Made by a program: the position numbers and the translations under genes. From Porticoccaceae bacterium (GTDB lineage: Bacteria > Pseudomonadota > Gammaproteobacteria > Pseudomonadales > Porticoccaceae): a stretch of DNA of 64,000 nt. The stretch's first letter is position 1, and the number at the start of each line of letters is the position of its first letter. The stretch covers positions 1-64,000 of the forward strand of contig JABJEX010000014.1 of the NCBI GenBank assembly GCA_018663035.1. Direction: 5' to 3'. This document shows, piece after piece, positions 1 to 11,085 of the stretch. A model generated the notes under the pieces. That model searched no databases and was not told the origin of the DNA. It worked only from the letters and a program-made list of their open reading frames with translations.

Positions 1-345
1 ATCCACATAACCCATCACCGCATCGGGTTTGGCTCGATTGACCGGAATGCCTCCCAGCCAGCGAAAGAACCAGGCCACGCCAAACTTGAAAATAGAATGC
101 TTACCCAGCCAGCGTACTCGAGCATTGATACCCAGAATAACGCAGATACCATATACAAAGTCCCAATTAGAGGTGTGGGGTGCCGCCACCACCATGACCC
201 TCTGAGCGTCGGCAATTTTACCCTCCAAATTCCAACCAATCGCGCGATAAAATGTGCGCCCAAACCAACGCGTGAAAGAGCTACGATTAGTGCGTAGATG
301 CTCTGGGCATTGGTCCTCAGAGACTGGGGTAATGTTCCTACTCAT
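1..345 (-). CDS. Lysophospholipid acyltransferase family protein (partial; C-terminus beyond window start)
   Basis: Own translation from ATG at 345: MSRNITPVSEDQCPEHLRTNRSSFTRWFGRTFYRAIGWNLEGKIADAQRVMVVAAPHTSNWDFVYGICVILG...; HTSNWD is an HX4D acyltransferase motif. Not in ORF track because it is open at the edge; the 15..263 track ORF is a spurious frame. Confidence 0.8.
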   Translation of the reverse strand, partial: MSRNITPVSEDQCPEHLRTNRSSFTRWFGRTFYRAIGWNLEGKIADAQRVMVVAAPHTSNWDFVYGICVILGINARVRWLGKHSIFKFGVAWFFRWLGGIPVNRAKPDAVMGYVD

Positions 346-395
346 ATCTGTTTTTTCTCTCGTTGTTATTAGTATCAGACCAGAGTCAGAGTTAG

Positions 396-1967
396 CTAGT
401 GCTCTCTGGTTGCACGAAACTCAATATCCGGGTGCCTCTCTTGCGCCAGCGACAGATTTACCCTTGTAGGCGCCAGATAGGTGAGATGACCTCCGCCATC
501 TAGCGCCAGATTCTCCTCGGCTTTAATCCGAAAAGCCTCCAGAGTCTTGGCATCAGCGCATTCGGTCCATCGGGCCGTGTGGACATTAACTGGTTCATAA
601 ATGGCTTCAACGCCATATTCCTCTTTTAAACGATAAGCTACCACATCAAATTGCAACTGACCCACCGCACCCACAACAATATCGTTGTTGCGGAAGGGGA
701 AGAACACCTGTGTACTGCCCTCTTCTGAAAGCTGGCGGATACCATTTTGTAATTGCTTGGCCTTGAGTGGATCCTTGAGACGAATACGTTTAAACAGCTC
801 CGGAGCAAAATGGGGAATACCGCTAAATTTAAGCGCCTCACCCTCTGTAAAGGTATCGCCAATCTGTATCGAACCATGATTGTGAAGACCGATAATATCA
901 CCTGCAACAGCCTCTTCAACCGAGATGCGTTCACCTGCTTTAAAGCTAAAAGCATCGGAGATCCGCACATCTTTGCCAGTGCGAACATGCTTCATTTTCA
1001 TCCCCTTGCTGTATTTGCCAGAGCAAATACGCATAAAGGCAATACGGTCGCGATGCTTAGGATCCATATTGGCTTGGATCTTAAATACAAAGCCAGTAAA
1101 TTTATCCTCAGTGGCTACAACTTCGCGCTGTAAAGTTTGCCGTGGCTGCGGTGCCGGCGCCCAGCGGACAAAATCATCCAACATTTCGCGGATGCCGAAG
1201 TTACCTAGTGCAGTGCCAAAAAATACCGGCGCCAGCTTGCCCGATAAGAACTCATCCATATCAAATAAGTTGGTAGCACCCTTAACCAGCTCCAACTCTT
1301 CAAGCACATCATCGGCATAGTCGCCCAGCGCCTTGCGGGCCTCTGGCGACTCCAGACCTTTGACCTGAATATCATCGGCTAATGTGTGACCCTTGCCCTG
1401 TGTGTAGACATGGATGGTATCCGTATAAAAATTGTAGACGCCCCGAAATCCACGGCCCATGCCAATCGGCCAGTTGATCGGTGCCGCTTTAATTTTTAAG
1501 ACGTCTTCGATTTCGTCCAGTAGGTCGATGGGGTCGCGAATATCGCGATCCATTTTATTAACAAAAGAAAGTATCGGTGTGTCCCGTAAACGGCACACGT
1601 CCATCAGTTTAATAGTGCGATCTTCGACACCTTTGGCGCCATCAATCACCATAAGGGATGAGTCCACAGCGGTAAGAGTGCGGTAGGTGTCCTCAGAAAA
1701 GTCCTCGTGTCCCGGAGTATCCAGCAGATTAACCATGCAGTTGTTGTAGGGAAACTGCATCACCGAAGAGGTCACCGAGATACCTCTCTCTTTTTCCATC
1801 GCCATCCAGTCAGAGGTAGCGTGACGATCGCTTTTACGGCCCTTTACGGTACCCGCCACCTGAATAAGATTGCCAAGCAGTAAGAGCTTTTCAGTAATGG
1901 TTGTTTTACCCGCATCTGGGTGGGAGATAATCGCAAAGGTGCGTCGGTCTGAGGCTGATTGACTCAT
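396..1967 (-). CDS. prfC: Peptide chain release factor 3
   Basis: 523 aa GTPase: [40 protein letters not shown]3-type C-terminus. Confidence 0.96.
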   Translation of the reverse strand: MSQSASDRRTFAIISHPDAGKTTITEKLLLLGNLIQVAGTVKGRKSDRHATSDWMAMEKERGISVTSSVMQFPYNNCMVNLLDTPGHEDFSEDTYRTLTAVDSSLMVIDGAKGVEDRTIKLMDVCRLRDTPILSFVNKMDRDIRDPIDLLDEIEDVLKIKAAPINWPIGMGRGFRGVYNFYTDTIHVYTQGKGHTLADDIQVKGLESPEARKALGDYADDVLEELELVKGATNLFDMDEFLSGKLAPVFFGTALGNFGIREMLDDFVRWAPAPQPRQTLQREVVATEDKFTGFVFKIQANMDPKHRDRIAFMRICSGKYSKGMKMKHVRTGKDVRISDAFSFKAGERISVEEAVAGDIIGLHNHGSIQIGDTFTEGEALKFSGIPHFAPELFKRIRLKDPLKAKQLQNGIRQLSEEGSTQVFFPFRNNDIVVGAVGQLQFDVVAYRLKEEYGVEAIYEPVNVHTARWTECADAKTLEAFRIKAEENLALDGGGHLTYLAPTRVNLSLAQERHPDIEFRATREH

Positions 1968-2287
1968 GATTCTTATGACTGCCGTTAAAAGTCGCGCATT
2001 ATAGCCTTGCCATGGTTTAGGGTCAGCTTTTATCTAAGGATCATCAGTGCCGAGATAATGGCGTGGTTTAATTTGCTCCTAATACTCGAAAGCATAGGTT
2101 TTATGCCTATGCTAACACTGACATATGGTTGCTAAAGCACTCGCTCCTCAGCTAAAACTAGCCTGCAATCCAGCGGCGCAGTTGCCCACGTATAGCAGCT
2201 CTGCATAGGGACAATAACAGTTGGTGATTGCAGCCAGTTGCAGTATTGTCTTGGCTTAGTCAATGATTCAGGTTTAGGAGTATCACA

Positions 2288-3301
2288 ATGAAGTATCGCG
2301 GCCAGACAGATTACGACCATCAGGGCCCTTCGCCTAGATCTGGCGTACTTCTCTGCAATCTGGGCACACCAGATGCACCAAAAACCGCAGAATTGCGACG
2401 CTATCTAAAAGAATTTTTGAGCGACCCAAGGGTTGTTGAAGTACCTCGCCTACTCTGGTGGATGATTCTCAATTTAATTATTTTGCGCATTCGCCCGCGC
2501 CGCTCCGCAAAGCTATACAAAACTGTCTGGTCTGATGAGGGCTCGCCTCTAATGGTCCACAGTAAAGCTCAGGTGGCTGGGGTCAAGGCACTGCTGGACA
2601 AGAAATTTAATGCCGATATCCCAGTGGTTTTGGGGATGCGCTATGGCAATCCCTCGATGGAGTCTGCAATACAGCAACTCACTGAAATGAATGTGCGTGA
2701 CATTACCGTACTGCCCTTGTACCCCCAGTACTCTGGTGCCACTACAGGCTCGACCTTTGATGCTGTAGCTCAGGTATTTACCAAAACTCGCTGGGTTCCA
2801 GAGCTACATTTTATCGGCAGCTATCATCAGTCTCCGCTCTATATAGAAGCCCTGTGCGAGAGCATTCAGGCACATATAGATGAACATGGTATGCCAGAAA
2901 AATTAATGTTCTCGTACCACGGCACTCCTGAGCGATATCTAAAAAAAGGCGATCCCTATCATTGCCTGTGCCACCAGACGACTCGACTGGTGCGAGAAAA
3001 AATGGGCCTGAATGAAGAGCTGGTTATGACCACTTTTCAGTCGCGTTTTGGCCGCGAGCCCTGGTTACAGCCCTACACAGATAAAACCCTCGAATCCATG
3101 CCCGCCGAGGGTGTCAAACATGTTGCGGTAATCTGCCCAGGATTTTCCTCGGATTGCCTGGAGACCATAGAGGAGATCAACGGCGAGGGCCGAGAAATAT
3201 TTACTGAACATGGCGGCGAGACATTTCACTACATCCCATGTTTAAACGCTCAGCCTGCTCACCTTGAAACCCTAGCAGAAATCGCTGCAAAACACCTTTA
3301 G
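2288..3301 (+). CDS. hemH: Ferrochelatase
   Basis: GVLLCNLGTPDAP..., SYHGTPERYLKKGDPYHCLC, GFSSDCLETIEEI. Confidence 0.95.
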   Translation: MKYRGQTDYDHQGPSPRSGVLLCNLGTPDAPKTAELRRYLKEFLSDPRVVEVPRLLWWMILNLIILRIRPRRSAKLYKTVWSDEGSPLMVHSKAQVAGVKALLDKKFNADIPVVLGMRYGNPSMESAIQQLTEMNVRDITVLPLYPQYSGATTGSTFDAVAQVFTKTRWVPELHFIGSYHQSPLYIEALCESIQAHIDEHGMPEKLMFSYHGTPERYLKKGDPYHCLCHQTTRLVREKMGLNEELVMTTFQSRFGREPWLQPYTDKTLESMPAEGVKHVAVICPGFSSDCLETIEEINGEGREIFTEHGGETFHYIPCLNAQPAHLETLAEIAAKHL

Positions 3302-4182
3302 GTACCGCAACTTGCTAGCCAACGTTGCAGCACCGCCGCACAGGGCTGGCTCAACTTAAATGTAGCCAGCTCATCTGCCCGGGTTTTTCCCTCATTTAGG
3401 ATTATGATTGGCTTACCCTGCTGTTCTGCCCAGAGACAAAAACGGTAGCCAGAGTAAACAGCCAGAGATGAACCTACGACCAGCAGACCCCCGGCCTGCT
3501 GGAGAGAACTCTGGGCGCGAGCTACACGTTCTTTGGGGATAGAATCCCCAAAGAACACGGCGTCCGGCTTAACGATACCGCCACAGTGCTCACAATCAGG
3601 CGTTAGCATATCGCTGTAATCTATATGATCTATGTCCGCGTCGCCATCTGGAGCTATGGTTGCAATCAACTCTGTGTATTTTGCATTATGTGTTTCCAGC
3701 CACATCTGCATCGGGGCTCGCGGGTATTGAATGCCACAACTCATGCAGGATAATGTATCCACGCGACCATGCAGGTCGATGACCTTTTGGCTGCCCGCGC
3801 GCTGGTGCAGGCCATCGACATTCTGAGTCACCAAACAGGATAGAACGCCAATCTTTTCTAGCTCCACTAAGGCATTGTGTGCACTGTTAGGCTGAGCCTC
3901 GGTCATAAACCGCCAGCCGAGCATATTCCGCAGCCAGAAGCGCTGGCGAGCTCTATGCTCGGTCATAAACTGCTGATGAGTGACTGGCTGTTTTCGCTGC
4001 CAAAGACCTTCACTATTACGATAGGTTGGCACACCAGACTCAGCGCTGACGCCAGCGCCAGTTAAAACCAGCCAATTATCTTGAGATCTCAGTATTGAAA
4101 TTATCTGCTCCACTACGACCTTCTGTCTGATACCTGTACCCCTTATACGCAGACTAGAGGGAAATTGCCTGCAAGCCGCCAA
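3298..4182 (-). CDS. Sir2-family NAD-dependent protein deacylase (SIRT4-like); true start may be internal
   Basis: GAGVSAESGVPTYRNSEGLW, TQNVDGLHQRAGS, two CxxC pairs, VVGSSLAVYSG; converges on hemH with a 4-nt stop-codon overlap. Confidence 0.9.
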   Translation of the reverse strand: MAACRQFPSSLRIRGTGIRQKVVVEQIISILRSQDNWLVLTGAGVSAESGVPTYRNSEGLWQRKQPVTHQQFMTEHRARQRFWLRNMLGWRFMTEAQPNSAHNALVELEKIGVLSCLVTQNVDGLHQRAGSQKVIDLHGRVDTLSCMSCGIQYPRAPMQMWLETHNAKYTELIATIAPDGDADIDHIDYSDMLTPDCEHCGGIVKPDAVFFGDSIPKERVARAQSSLQQAGGLLVVGSSLAVYSGYRFCLWAEQQGKPIIILNEGKTRADELATFKLSQPCAAVLQRWLASCGT

Positions 4183-4250
4183 AAATAAGGCAATATGCCA
4201 GTGCTACCCGTATAATGACGCTTTTTTGATCATCCATCGATTCTAGCACT

Positions 4251-5516
4251 ATGAGCAATAAGGAAATCAAAGCCTATATGCAGGCTGTTGGCATTGCCGC
4301 CCGTGACGCTTCCCGCGTGGTTGCCCGCGCAGGAAGTGCGGTGAAAAATAATGCTTTACTGGCAATTGCCAATAGCATGGATAACGCCCGAACTGACCTG
4401 CTGCAAGCCAATACTGAGGATATGAGTAGGGGTAGAGATGCCGGTCTTGATGATGCGTTACTGGATCGACTTGAACTCAATAACGAGCGCATTGATGCCA
4501 TGATTGAAGGCCTCAAGCAGGTCGCGAGCCTAAAAGATCCAGTGGGTGAAATCACTGATATGGGCTTTCGCCCCAGCGGTATTCAACTGGGGAAGATGCG
4601 TGTGCCTTTAGGTGTTGTTGGTATTATTTATGAGTCGCGACCCAATGTCACCGTCGATGCAGCAAGCCTGTGCCTAAAATCGGGCAACGCAACAATTTTG
4701 CGCGGTGGCAGCGAAGCTATTCGCTCTAATCAGGCCATCGCCAAATGCATATCCACGGGGCTAATTGCCTGCGGCTTGCCCGAGAGTGCGGTGCAGGTAG
4801 TCAACATCACAGATCGGGCAGCAGTTGGCGAACTTATCACCATGACTGACTATGTAGATGTCGTGGTGCCCCGCGGTGGTAAAAGCCTAATTGAGCGTAT
4901 CAGTGCTGATGCCCGAGTACCTGTTATCAAGCACCTGGACGGCAATTGCCATGTCTACATTGATGATCGTGCTGACCTTAAAAAAGCGGTGGCTATTGCC
5001 GACAACGCCAAGACACATCGCTATGGCGTCTGCAATGCAATGGAGTCTCTGCTGATCGCTGAGCCTGTCGCCGATAAAGTATTGCCTGAACTAGCAAAAA
5101 TTTATATCGAAAAACAGGTTGAAATGCGCGGCTGTGAAAAAGCTCGCAAGCTTCTCAGCTCAGTGGTTGAGGCCACCCAACAGGATTGGTATGAGGAATA
5201 TTTGGCACCAATTGTATCGATAAAAATTGTCGCAGGGATTGATCAGGCCATTGAGCATATTAATAAATACAGCTCTAAGCACACCGAATCCATAGTGACT
5301 GAAGACTTTAATCGTGGCCGCCGCTTTATCGCTGAAGTAGACTCCAGCTCAGTTATGATTAATGCGTCAACTCGCTTTGCTGATGGCTTCGAATACGGCC
5401 TTGGTGCTGAGATTGGAATTTCCACAGACAAAATACATGCCCGGGGGCCCGTGGGTCTTGAGGGCCTTACTAGCCAAAAATGGGTAGTCTTTGGCGATGG
5501 ACAAATCCGTCAATAA
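4251..5516 (+). CDS. proA: Gamma-glutamyl phosphate reductase
   Basis: [30 protein letters not shown]; full length 421 aa. Confidence 0.96.
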   Translation: MSNKEIKAYMQAVGIAARDASRVVARAGSAVKNNALLAIANSMDNARTDLLQANTEDMSRGRDAGLDDALLDRLELNNERIDAMIEGLKQVASLKDPVGEITDMGFRPSGIQLGKMRVPLGVVGIIYESRPNVTVDAASLCLKSGNATILRGGSEAIRSNQAIAKCISTGLIACGLPESAVQVVNITDRAAVGELITMTDYVDVVVPRGGKSLIERISADARVPVIKHLDGNCHVYIDDRADLKKAVAIADNAKTHRYGVCNAMESLLIAEPVADKVLPELAKIYIEKQVEMRGCEKARKLLSSVVEATQQDWYEEYLAPIVSIKIVAGIDQAIEHINKYSSKHTESIVTEDFNRGRRFIAEVDSSSVMINASTRFADGFEYGLGAEIGISTDKIHARGPVGLEGLTSQKWVVFGDGQIRQ

Positions 5517-5517
5517 T

Positions 5518-6150
5518 ATGGCTACAGCTCTATTTGGTGGAACATTTAATCCAATCCACTTTGGCCATCTTACGATTGCCAGCGAGTTGGCAGACTTGCT
5601 GCAAGTCGACAAGATACAGTTAATTCCCTGCGCATTTCCGCCGCATCGCGGGCAGCCTCAAGCCAGTGCAGAGCAACGTCTAGCAATGCTTGAGTTGGCT
5701 ATCAACCGACAGCCGAAACTGACAGCAAACCCAATAGAGCTGCATAGAGACGCGCCCAGCTACAGTATCGACACTGTAACGTTGCTACGCGAGCAAATTG
5801 GTGATCAACAGCCGTTGTTTTTTTGCATAGGCCTAGACTCGCTGGTTACCCTCCCATCCTGGCATCGCTGGCAGGAACTACTAGATTACTGCCATATCGT
5901 GCTGGCCTCTCGACCAGGCACCAAACTGCCAGCAGCTGGCCCCCTGATAGACTGGATTGCTGAAAATAATTGCGAAGACCTCAGCATAATGCAACAACAG
6001 CCAGCAGGCAGCGTGTATTTTTGCAACCTCAGCATGCTAGATATCTCAAGCACTGATATTCGAGATAAACTAGCCAAAGGCCAGGACATAGATTTTTTGA
6101 CCCCGACCAAGGTGGTCGAGTACATTCAGCAACATCACTTATACGAGTAA
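5518..6150 (+). CDS. nadD: Nicotinate-nucleotide adenylyltransferase
   Basis: ALFGGTFNPIHFGHL nucleotidyltransferase motif, SSTDIR; start moved to internal ATG before ATALFGG. Confidence 0.94.
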   Translation: MATALFGGTFNPIHFGHLTIASELADLLQVDKIQLIPCAFPPHRGQPQASAEQRLAMLELAINRQPKLTANPIELHRDAPSYSIDTVTLLREQIGDQQPLFFCIGLDSLVTLPSWHRWQELLDYCHIVLASRPGTKLPAAGPLIDWIAENNCEDLSIMQQQPAGSVYFCNLSMLDISSTDIRDKLAKGQDIDFLTPTKVVEYIQQHHLYE

Positions 6151-6159
6151 ATAATTGCC

Positions 6160-6552
6160 ATGACGCAAGCCCTGAAAGACATTGTTATCAACGCCCTTGA
6201 AGAGATCAAGGCCACCAACATCACCACCATAGATGTACGCGAACTTACCGGCATGATGGACACCATGATTGTCGCCAGCGGCAACTCTAATCGTCAGGTT
6301 AAATCTCTTGCCAACAGCGTAGTGGTCGATGCTAAGAAGGCTGGATACAGCCTGATTGGTGTTGAGGGTGACGATACCGCTGAGTGGATTTTAGTGGACT
6401 TTGGCGATGTGATTGTGCACGTCATGCTGCCCACAACTCGCGAGTTTTACGATCTAGAGCGGCTCTGGGCATTGCGCCCCGGCGATCGGCCAGAAGACGG
6501 CTCAAGCGAGGAGGATACAATGCTGGGTGCCCCCGAGAGAAGCATAGACTAA
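6160..6552 (+). CDS. rsfS: Ribosomal silencing factor RsfS
   Basis: SGNSNRQVKSLA, GDDTAEWILVDFGDVIVHVM. Confidence 0.94.
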   Translation: MTQALKDIVINALEEIKATNITTIDVRELTGMMDTMIVASGNSNRQVKSLANSVVVDAKKAGYSLIGVEGDDTAEWILVDFGDVIVHVMLPTTREFYDLERLWALRPGDRPEDGSSEEDTMLGAPERSID

Positions 6553-6557
6553 GGCCA

Positions 6558-7028
6558 ATGAAGCTCAGGCTACTAGCTGTAGGCACTAAAATGCCGGCAT
6601 GGGTAGAAACCGGCTGCCATGAATATGGTAAACGTATGCCACCTGAGCTACGCATTCAGACAGTGGAAATACCGCTGGGCCCGAGAGGAAAAAGCCAGTC
6701 CTCAGCTGCCGCTATTCAGGCTGAAAGCAAGGGCCTAATCAAAGCAATTGGCGATAATGACTTTGTGGTAGCTCTGGATGTTTTGGGTAAAACCATGACC
6801 ACCGAAAAACTCGCCAGTAATCTGAGTAACTGGCAGATGCAGGGGCGCGATATCAGCCTATTAATAGGCGGGCCAGATGGCCTTAGCTCAGACTGTTTAG
6901 CGCGGGCCAACCTGCGCTGGTCTTTATCGGACTTAACTCTGCCTCATCCTTTAGTGCGAATTATTTTAATGGAACAGCTGTACCGAGCGTGGACGATCAA
7001 TAGCAATCACCCGTATCATCGTGCTTAG
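6558..7028 (+). CDS. rlmH: 23S rRNA pseudouridine(1915) N3-methyltransferase
   Basis: MKLRLLAVGTKMPAWVETGCHEY..., LIGGPDGL, HPLVRIILMEQLYRAWTI; start moved from 6384 to ATG 6558. Confidence 0.95.
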   Translation: MKLRLLAVGTKMPAWVETGCHEYGKRMPPELRIQTVEIPLGPRGKSQSSAAAIQAESKGLIKAIGDNDFVVALDVLGKTMTTEKLASNLSNWQMQGRDISLLIGGPDGLSSDCLARANLRWSLSDLTLPHPLVRIILMEQLYRAWTINSNHPYHRA

Positions 7029-7045
7029 TTTTTTGGATACGCCAT

Positions 7046-8929
7046 ATGAGAGATGACGCAGCTTTTATAGACCCAGCGCGAGAACGCAGGATTTTCAGTA
7101 GCAGGCTGTTGATTAGTGCATTCGCTGTCGCTCTCTTGTTTACGATTATTGTCTGGCGATACGTGGATTTGCAAATCAATCGCCACCAGGACTTTGCCAC
7201 TCACTCCGATAACAATCGAGTTCACACACGTCCTGCAGCTCCGGCCCGCGGCCTTATTTACGATCGCAATGGCGAGCTCTTAGCTGACAATCGTCCCGCC
7301 TATAACCTGAGCATTGTTCGCGAACGAACACAGGATTTGGCGTTGCTCCTAGAGGATCTGTCTCAGCTGATTACTATTTCAGAAGAGGATATAAAGCGCT
7401 TCGAAAAACGTCTTAAACGGCGCAAACCCTTCGAGCCCACTGCATTAAAATTTAAGCTCACCGAAGAAGAGCGCAGCATTCTCGCAGTAAATGCCTATCG
7501 ACTAAGTGGCGCCGAAATTAGCGCCCAACTCACCAGGCACTACCCTAAAGCGGAACTGTTCGCCCATGTGGTTGGCTACGTGGGCCGAATTAATGATCGG
7601 GAAATTCAGAGAATAGATCCTGTTGCCTATAGTGGTACTGATTCAATTGGCAAAATTGGTCTCGAAAAACACTACGAAGAGCAACTTTTGGGATTGGTGG
7701 GCAACGAGCATGTTGAGACCAATGCACGCGGGCGAGTAATGCGAGTGCTAGAGCAGGTAGACCCAGTGCCAGGAGCCAATCTCACTATGCATCTGGATAG
7801 CAATTTGCAAAAACTGGCCCATGAAGCATTTCAGGGCGAACGCGGTGCCCTAGTCGCCCTAGATATAAAGACTGGCGGCGTCCTGAGCATGGTCAGCGCA
7901 CCCAGTTATGACCCCAATCTGTTTGTCTCTGGGATTAGCCAGAAAAACTATAGCAAGCTGCTTAATTCCAGTGATCGTCCCATGTTTAACCGCGCGATTC
8001 GCGGCCAGTACCCCCCGGGCTCTACGATCAAACCACTGTTTGGTCTGATTGGACTGCACAAGCAAACCATCACTATGGATTATCGTATTGAGGATCCCGG
8101 CTACTTTTATATGGAAGGCATCGAACGCCCTTGGCGTGACCATAATTCGGATCGCGGCGGCCATGGCAATGGGGTGGATCTAGCTAAGGCAATTATTGAA
8201 TCTTGCGATGTATTCTTCTACAACATGGGCATCAGGACTGGCATCGACCTGCTGTCCAGCTATGGTGAGGTATTTGGGCTAGGCACCTTAACCGGGATTG
8301 ATGTACCCGGTGAGCGCAGAGGAATCATGCCTTCGAGAGAATGGAAAAAGAATGCCAGACAGCAGTCCTGGTTTAATGGCGACACCATTAATGCCAGTAT
8401 CGGTCAAGGATTTATGCTGACTACACCACTTCAGCTCGCCGTGATGTCTGCTCGAATCGCCTCAAAGGGAAAAATGATTCAGCCGAGGCTGGTCAAGAGT
8501 ATCAATGGCGTTCCACTAGAGCCACCAAAGCTGGAGGAAAGTATCAGCATTAATGATCGCTACTGGGACTACATCCATCGGGCAATGAGGGATGTGGTGC
8601 ACTCTCCGCGGGGCACCGCCAAGGGCATAAGCAAAGGTCTAGACTATGAGATTGCCGGCAAGACTGGTACAGCTCAGGTGATAAGTATCAATGCAGAAGA
8701 TGAATACGACAGTTCTAAGCTCGACAAAAGCCAATGGGACCATGCACTGTTTGTGGCCTTTGCTCCACTGGATGATCCGCAGATTGCCGTGGGGCTGATT
8801 GTAGAAAATGGTGAGCATGGCAGCTCAGTGGCCGCACCAATTGCGCAGCGAGTGATTGATGCCTACCTCAAATCAAAACCTGCCTTTAACAGTCAGCTGG
8901 TGGCCAACCAAGAGGAGGTGCGACGCTAA
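7046..8929 (+). CDS. mrdA: Penicillin-binding protein 2
   Basis: GRIYD-like ARGLIYDRNGELLADN, QYPPGSTIKP (SxxK), AGKTGTAQ (KTG). Confidence 0.95.
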   Translation: MRDDAAFIDPARERRIFSSRLLISAFAVALLFTIIVWRYVDLQINRHQDFATHSDNNRVHTRPAAPARGLIYDRNGELLADNRPAYNLSIVRERTQDLALLLEDLSQLITISEEDIKRFEKRLKRRKPFEPTALKFKLTEEERSILAVNAYRLSGAEISAQLTRHYPKAELFAHVVGYVGRINDREIQRIDPVAYSGTDSIGKIGLEKHYEEQLLGLVGNEHVETNARGRVMRVLEQVDPVPGANLTMHLDSNLQKLAHEAFQGERGALVALDIKTGGVLSMVSAPSYDPNLFVSGISQKNYSKLLNSSDRPMFNRAIRGQYPPGSTIKPLFGLIGLHKQTITMDYRIEDPGYFYMEGIERPWRDHNSDRGGHGNGVDLAKAIIESCDVFFYNMGIRTGIDLLSSYGEVFGLGTLTGIDVPGERRGIMPSREWKKNARQQSWFNGDTINASIGQGFMLTTPLQLAVMSARIASKGKMIQPRLVKSINGVPLEPPKLEESISINDRYWDYIHRAMRDVVHSPRGTAKGISKGLDYEIAGKTGTAQVISINAEDEYDSSKLDKSQWDHALFVAFAPLDDPQIAVGLIVENGEHGSSVAAPIAQRVIDAYLKSKPAFNSQLVANQEEVRR

Positions 8930-10069
8930 ATGTATAAAGATGATTTTGTGCGGCGCCTGGAAAATCCTGATGGAGATCGTCGCGCTAGCCGCTCTCTGCA
9001 TATAGATATTCCACTGCTGCTAATTCTAGTTGCAACCTGCCTGGGCGGTCTCTTTGTGCTTTACAGTGCTAGTGGCCAGAGTATGTTTTATATTAAACGC
9101 CAGGCTACCTTTATGCTGCTTGGCTTTGTGGGTATGTTAGTTGTAGCGCAATTCCCAGTGCGATTCTGGGAGCGTTGGGCGCCTGTGCTCTATGCCATAG
9201 GTCTAGTCTCTCTGGTAGCTGTCCTCTATGTGGGTGTGGGCGCAAAGGGAGCGCAGCGCTGGCTTGATCTTGGGGTGACCAGATTCCAGCCCTCCGAGTT
9301 AATGAAGGTAGCTGTGCCTATGATGATTTCTGCCTATCTGGGTAAGCGCCTGATACCACCATCGTTTAAACATGTATTCTTTACTCTGATGATGATCCTG
9401 ATTCCGGTTTTTTTGATTGTGAATCAGCCAGATTTGGGTACAGCATTGCTTATCTTTGCCGCTGGTTTCTTTGTGGTTTTTTTAGCCGGCTTGGGCAAGC
9501 GCTATCTTGTGAGCGCTTTCGTGCTGGCCATGGCGGCCATACCCAGCCTGTGGTTTTTTGTGATGCGGGACTATCAGAAGCAGCGAGTGTTGACCCTGCT
9601 ATCTCCCGAGGACGATAAACTTGGCGCTGGCTGGAATATTATTCAATCCACAACCGCAATCGGCTCTGGCGGTTGGTCGGGCAAAGGCTGGACTCTGGGT
9701 ACTCAGTCACAGCTCAATTTCCTGCCGGAGAGCCATACAGATTTTATTATCGCCGTACTGGCCGAGGAGTTTGGTCTGGTTGGCGTGCTAACACTCTGTT
9801 TTGTTTACTGTCTGTTGATTGGGCGCTGCATAATGATTGCCATTGGGTCCCAGTCGCAATTCGGGCGCCTGTTGGCGGGCAGTATCAGTCTAACTTTCTT
9901 TATCTATGTGTTTGTCAATATGAGCATGGTATCCGGTATATTGCCTGTTGTGGGCGTGCCATTGCCTTTAATTAGCTATGGCGGAACATCAGTCCTGACT
10001 CTATTCTTAGGATTTGGTATTCTTATGGCCATTAGCACCGAGCCGAAACGGATTAGGATGGATCTTTGA
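8930..10069 (+). CDS. mrdB: Rod shape-determining protein RodA (SEDS glycosyltransferase)
   Basis: Polytopic; FQPSELMKVAVP, NFLPESHTDFIIAVLAEEFG, GVPLPLISYGGTS. Confidence 0.95.
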   Translation: MYKDDFVRRLENPDGDRRASRSLHIDIPLLLILVATCLGGLFVLYSASGQSMFYIKRQATFMLLGFVGMLVVAQFPVRFWERWAPVLYAIGLVSLVAVLYVGVGAKGAQRWLDLGVTRFQPSELMKVAVPMMISAYLGKRLIPPSFKHVFFTLMMILIPVFLIVNQPDLGTALLIFAAGFFVVFLAGLGKRYLVSAFVLAMAAIPSLWFFVMRDYQKQRVLTLLSPEDDKLGAGWNIIQSTTAIGSGGWSGKGWTLGTQSQLNFLPESHTDFIIAVLAEEFGLVGVLTLCFVYCLLIGRCIMIAIGSQSQFGRLLAGSISLTFFIYVFVNMSMVSGILPVVGVPLPLISYGGTSVLTLFLGFGILMAISTEPKRIRMDL

Positions 10070-11085
10070 AAAACCTGACAAAAACAGCTGTATTTTTACT
10101 TGCCATTTTTTTGGCAAACCTATCATTTGCAGATTACTCAAAACATCCTGAAGCTGCCGCCTTTGTCGACACCATGGTCGAAAAACACCATTTTGATCGC
10201 CAGCAGATTCTTGCCTGGCTAGCTCAGGCCAAACACCAGAACTCCATTGTAAAAGCGATGAGTCGCCCGGCAGAAAAAGTGAAGCCCTGGCACCAGTACC
10301 GCAAACACTTTATCTCTGATCTGCGCACCAAAAATGGCGTTAAGTTTTGGCGCCAAAATCAAGCCACCCTTGAGCGTGCAGCAGCAGAATTTGGCGTAGA
10401 CCCTGCAATTATCGTCAGCATTATAGGGGTTGAAACCAACTATGGCCGCAACACCGGAAGTTACAAGGTTATTGACGCATTGACTACACTGGCCTTTGAC
10501 TACTACACCTATACAGACAAGCGTGAATCTCGCAAGAAATTCTTCACTATCCAGCTGGAGCATCTATTTTTATTGGCCAGAGAACAACAACAGGATCCGT
10601 TGAGTCTCAAAGGTTCATACGCCGGCGCCATGGGCTGGGGTCAGTTTATGCCAAATAGCTATCGCAATTATGCGGTGGACTACGATGGTGACGGCTTTGC
10701 TGATATTTGGACCAATCCAACAGACGCCATTGGCAGTGTGGCCAACTATTTCTCCAAACATGGCTGGCAGAAAGATCAACCAGTAGCGACCAGAGCCCAT
10801 ATCAATGGCAAGGTAAGCGAAGAGGGTCTTAATCAGATGAAACGCCCCAAGACTAGCATCGCCGATCTTGTCGCTATGGGCTACGAACCGGTAGAGAAAT
10901 TCGACCAAGACACCAAGGCATTCCCAATGCGATTTAAAGCCAAATATGGCGATGAATACTGGATCGGGCTACATAACTTTTATGTGATTGGCCGCTATAA
11001 CCCGCGCACCAAGTATGCGCTTGCAGTCTATCAACTCAGTGAAATTATCCGGACAAGCCACTGTGCCTCCGATGAGCACTGCTAA
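10066..11085 (+). CDS. mltB: Membrane-bound lytic murein transglycosylase B
   Basis: IIGVETNYGRNTGSYKVIDALTTLAF, GSYAGAMGWGQFMPNSYRNYAVD. Confidence 0.93.
   Translation: MKNLTKTAVFLLAIFLANLSFADYSKHPEAAAFVDTMVEKHHFDRQQILAWLAQAKHQNSIVKAMSRPAEKVKPWHQYRKHFISDLRTKNGVKFWRQNQATLERAAAEFGVDPAIIVSIIGVETNYGRNTGSYKVIDALTTLAFDYYTYTDKRESRKKFFTIQLEHLFLLAREQQQDPLSLKGSYAGAMGWGQFMPNSYRNYAVDYDGDGFADIWTNPTDAIGSVANYFSKHGWQKDQPVATRAHINGKVSEEGLNQMKRPKTSIADLVAMGYEPVEKFDQDTKAFPMRFKAKYGDEYWIGLHNFYVIGRYNPRTKYALAVYQLSEIIRTSHCASDEHC

Noticed and set aside
15-263. Minus-strand 82-aa ORF in the ORF track
   Set aside because: Shadow frame; the real gene is the partial acyltransferase in another minus frame (HTSNWD motif).
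638-1686. Several 60-130 aa ORFs overlapping prfC on both strands (e.g. 753..1133, 925..1320)
   Set aside because: Shadow frames of a well-supported CDS with no family resemblance.
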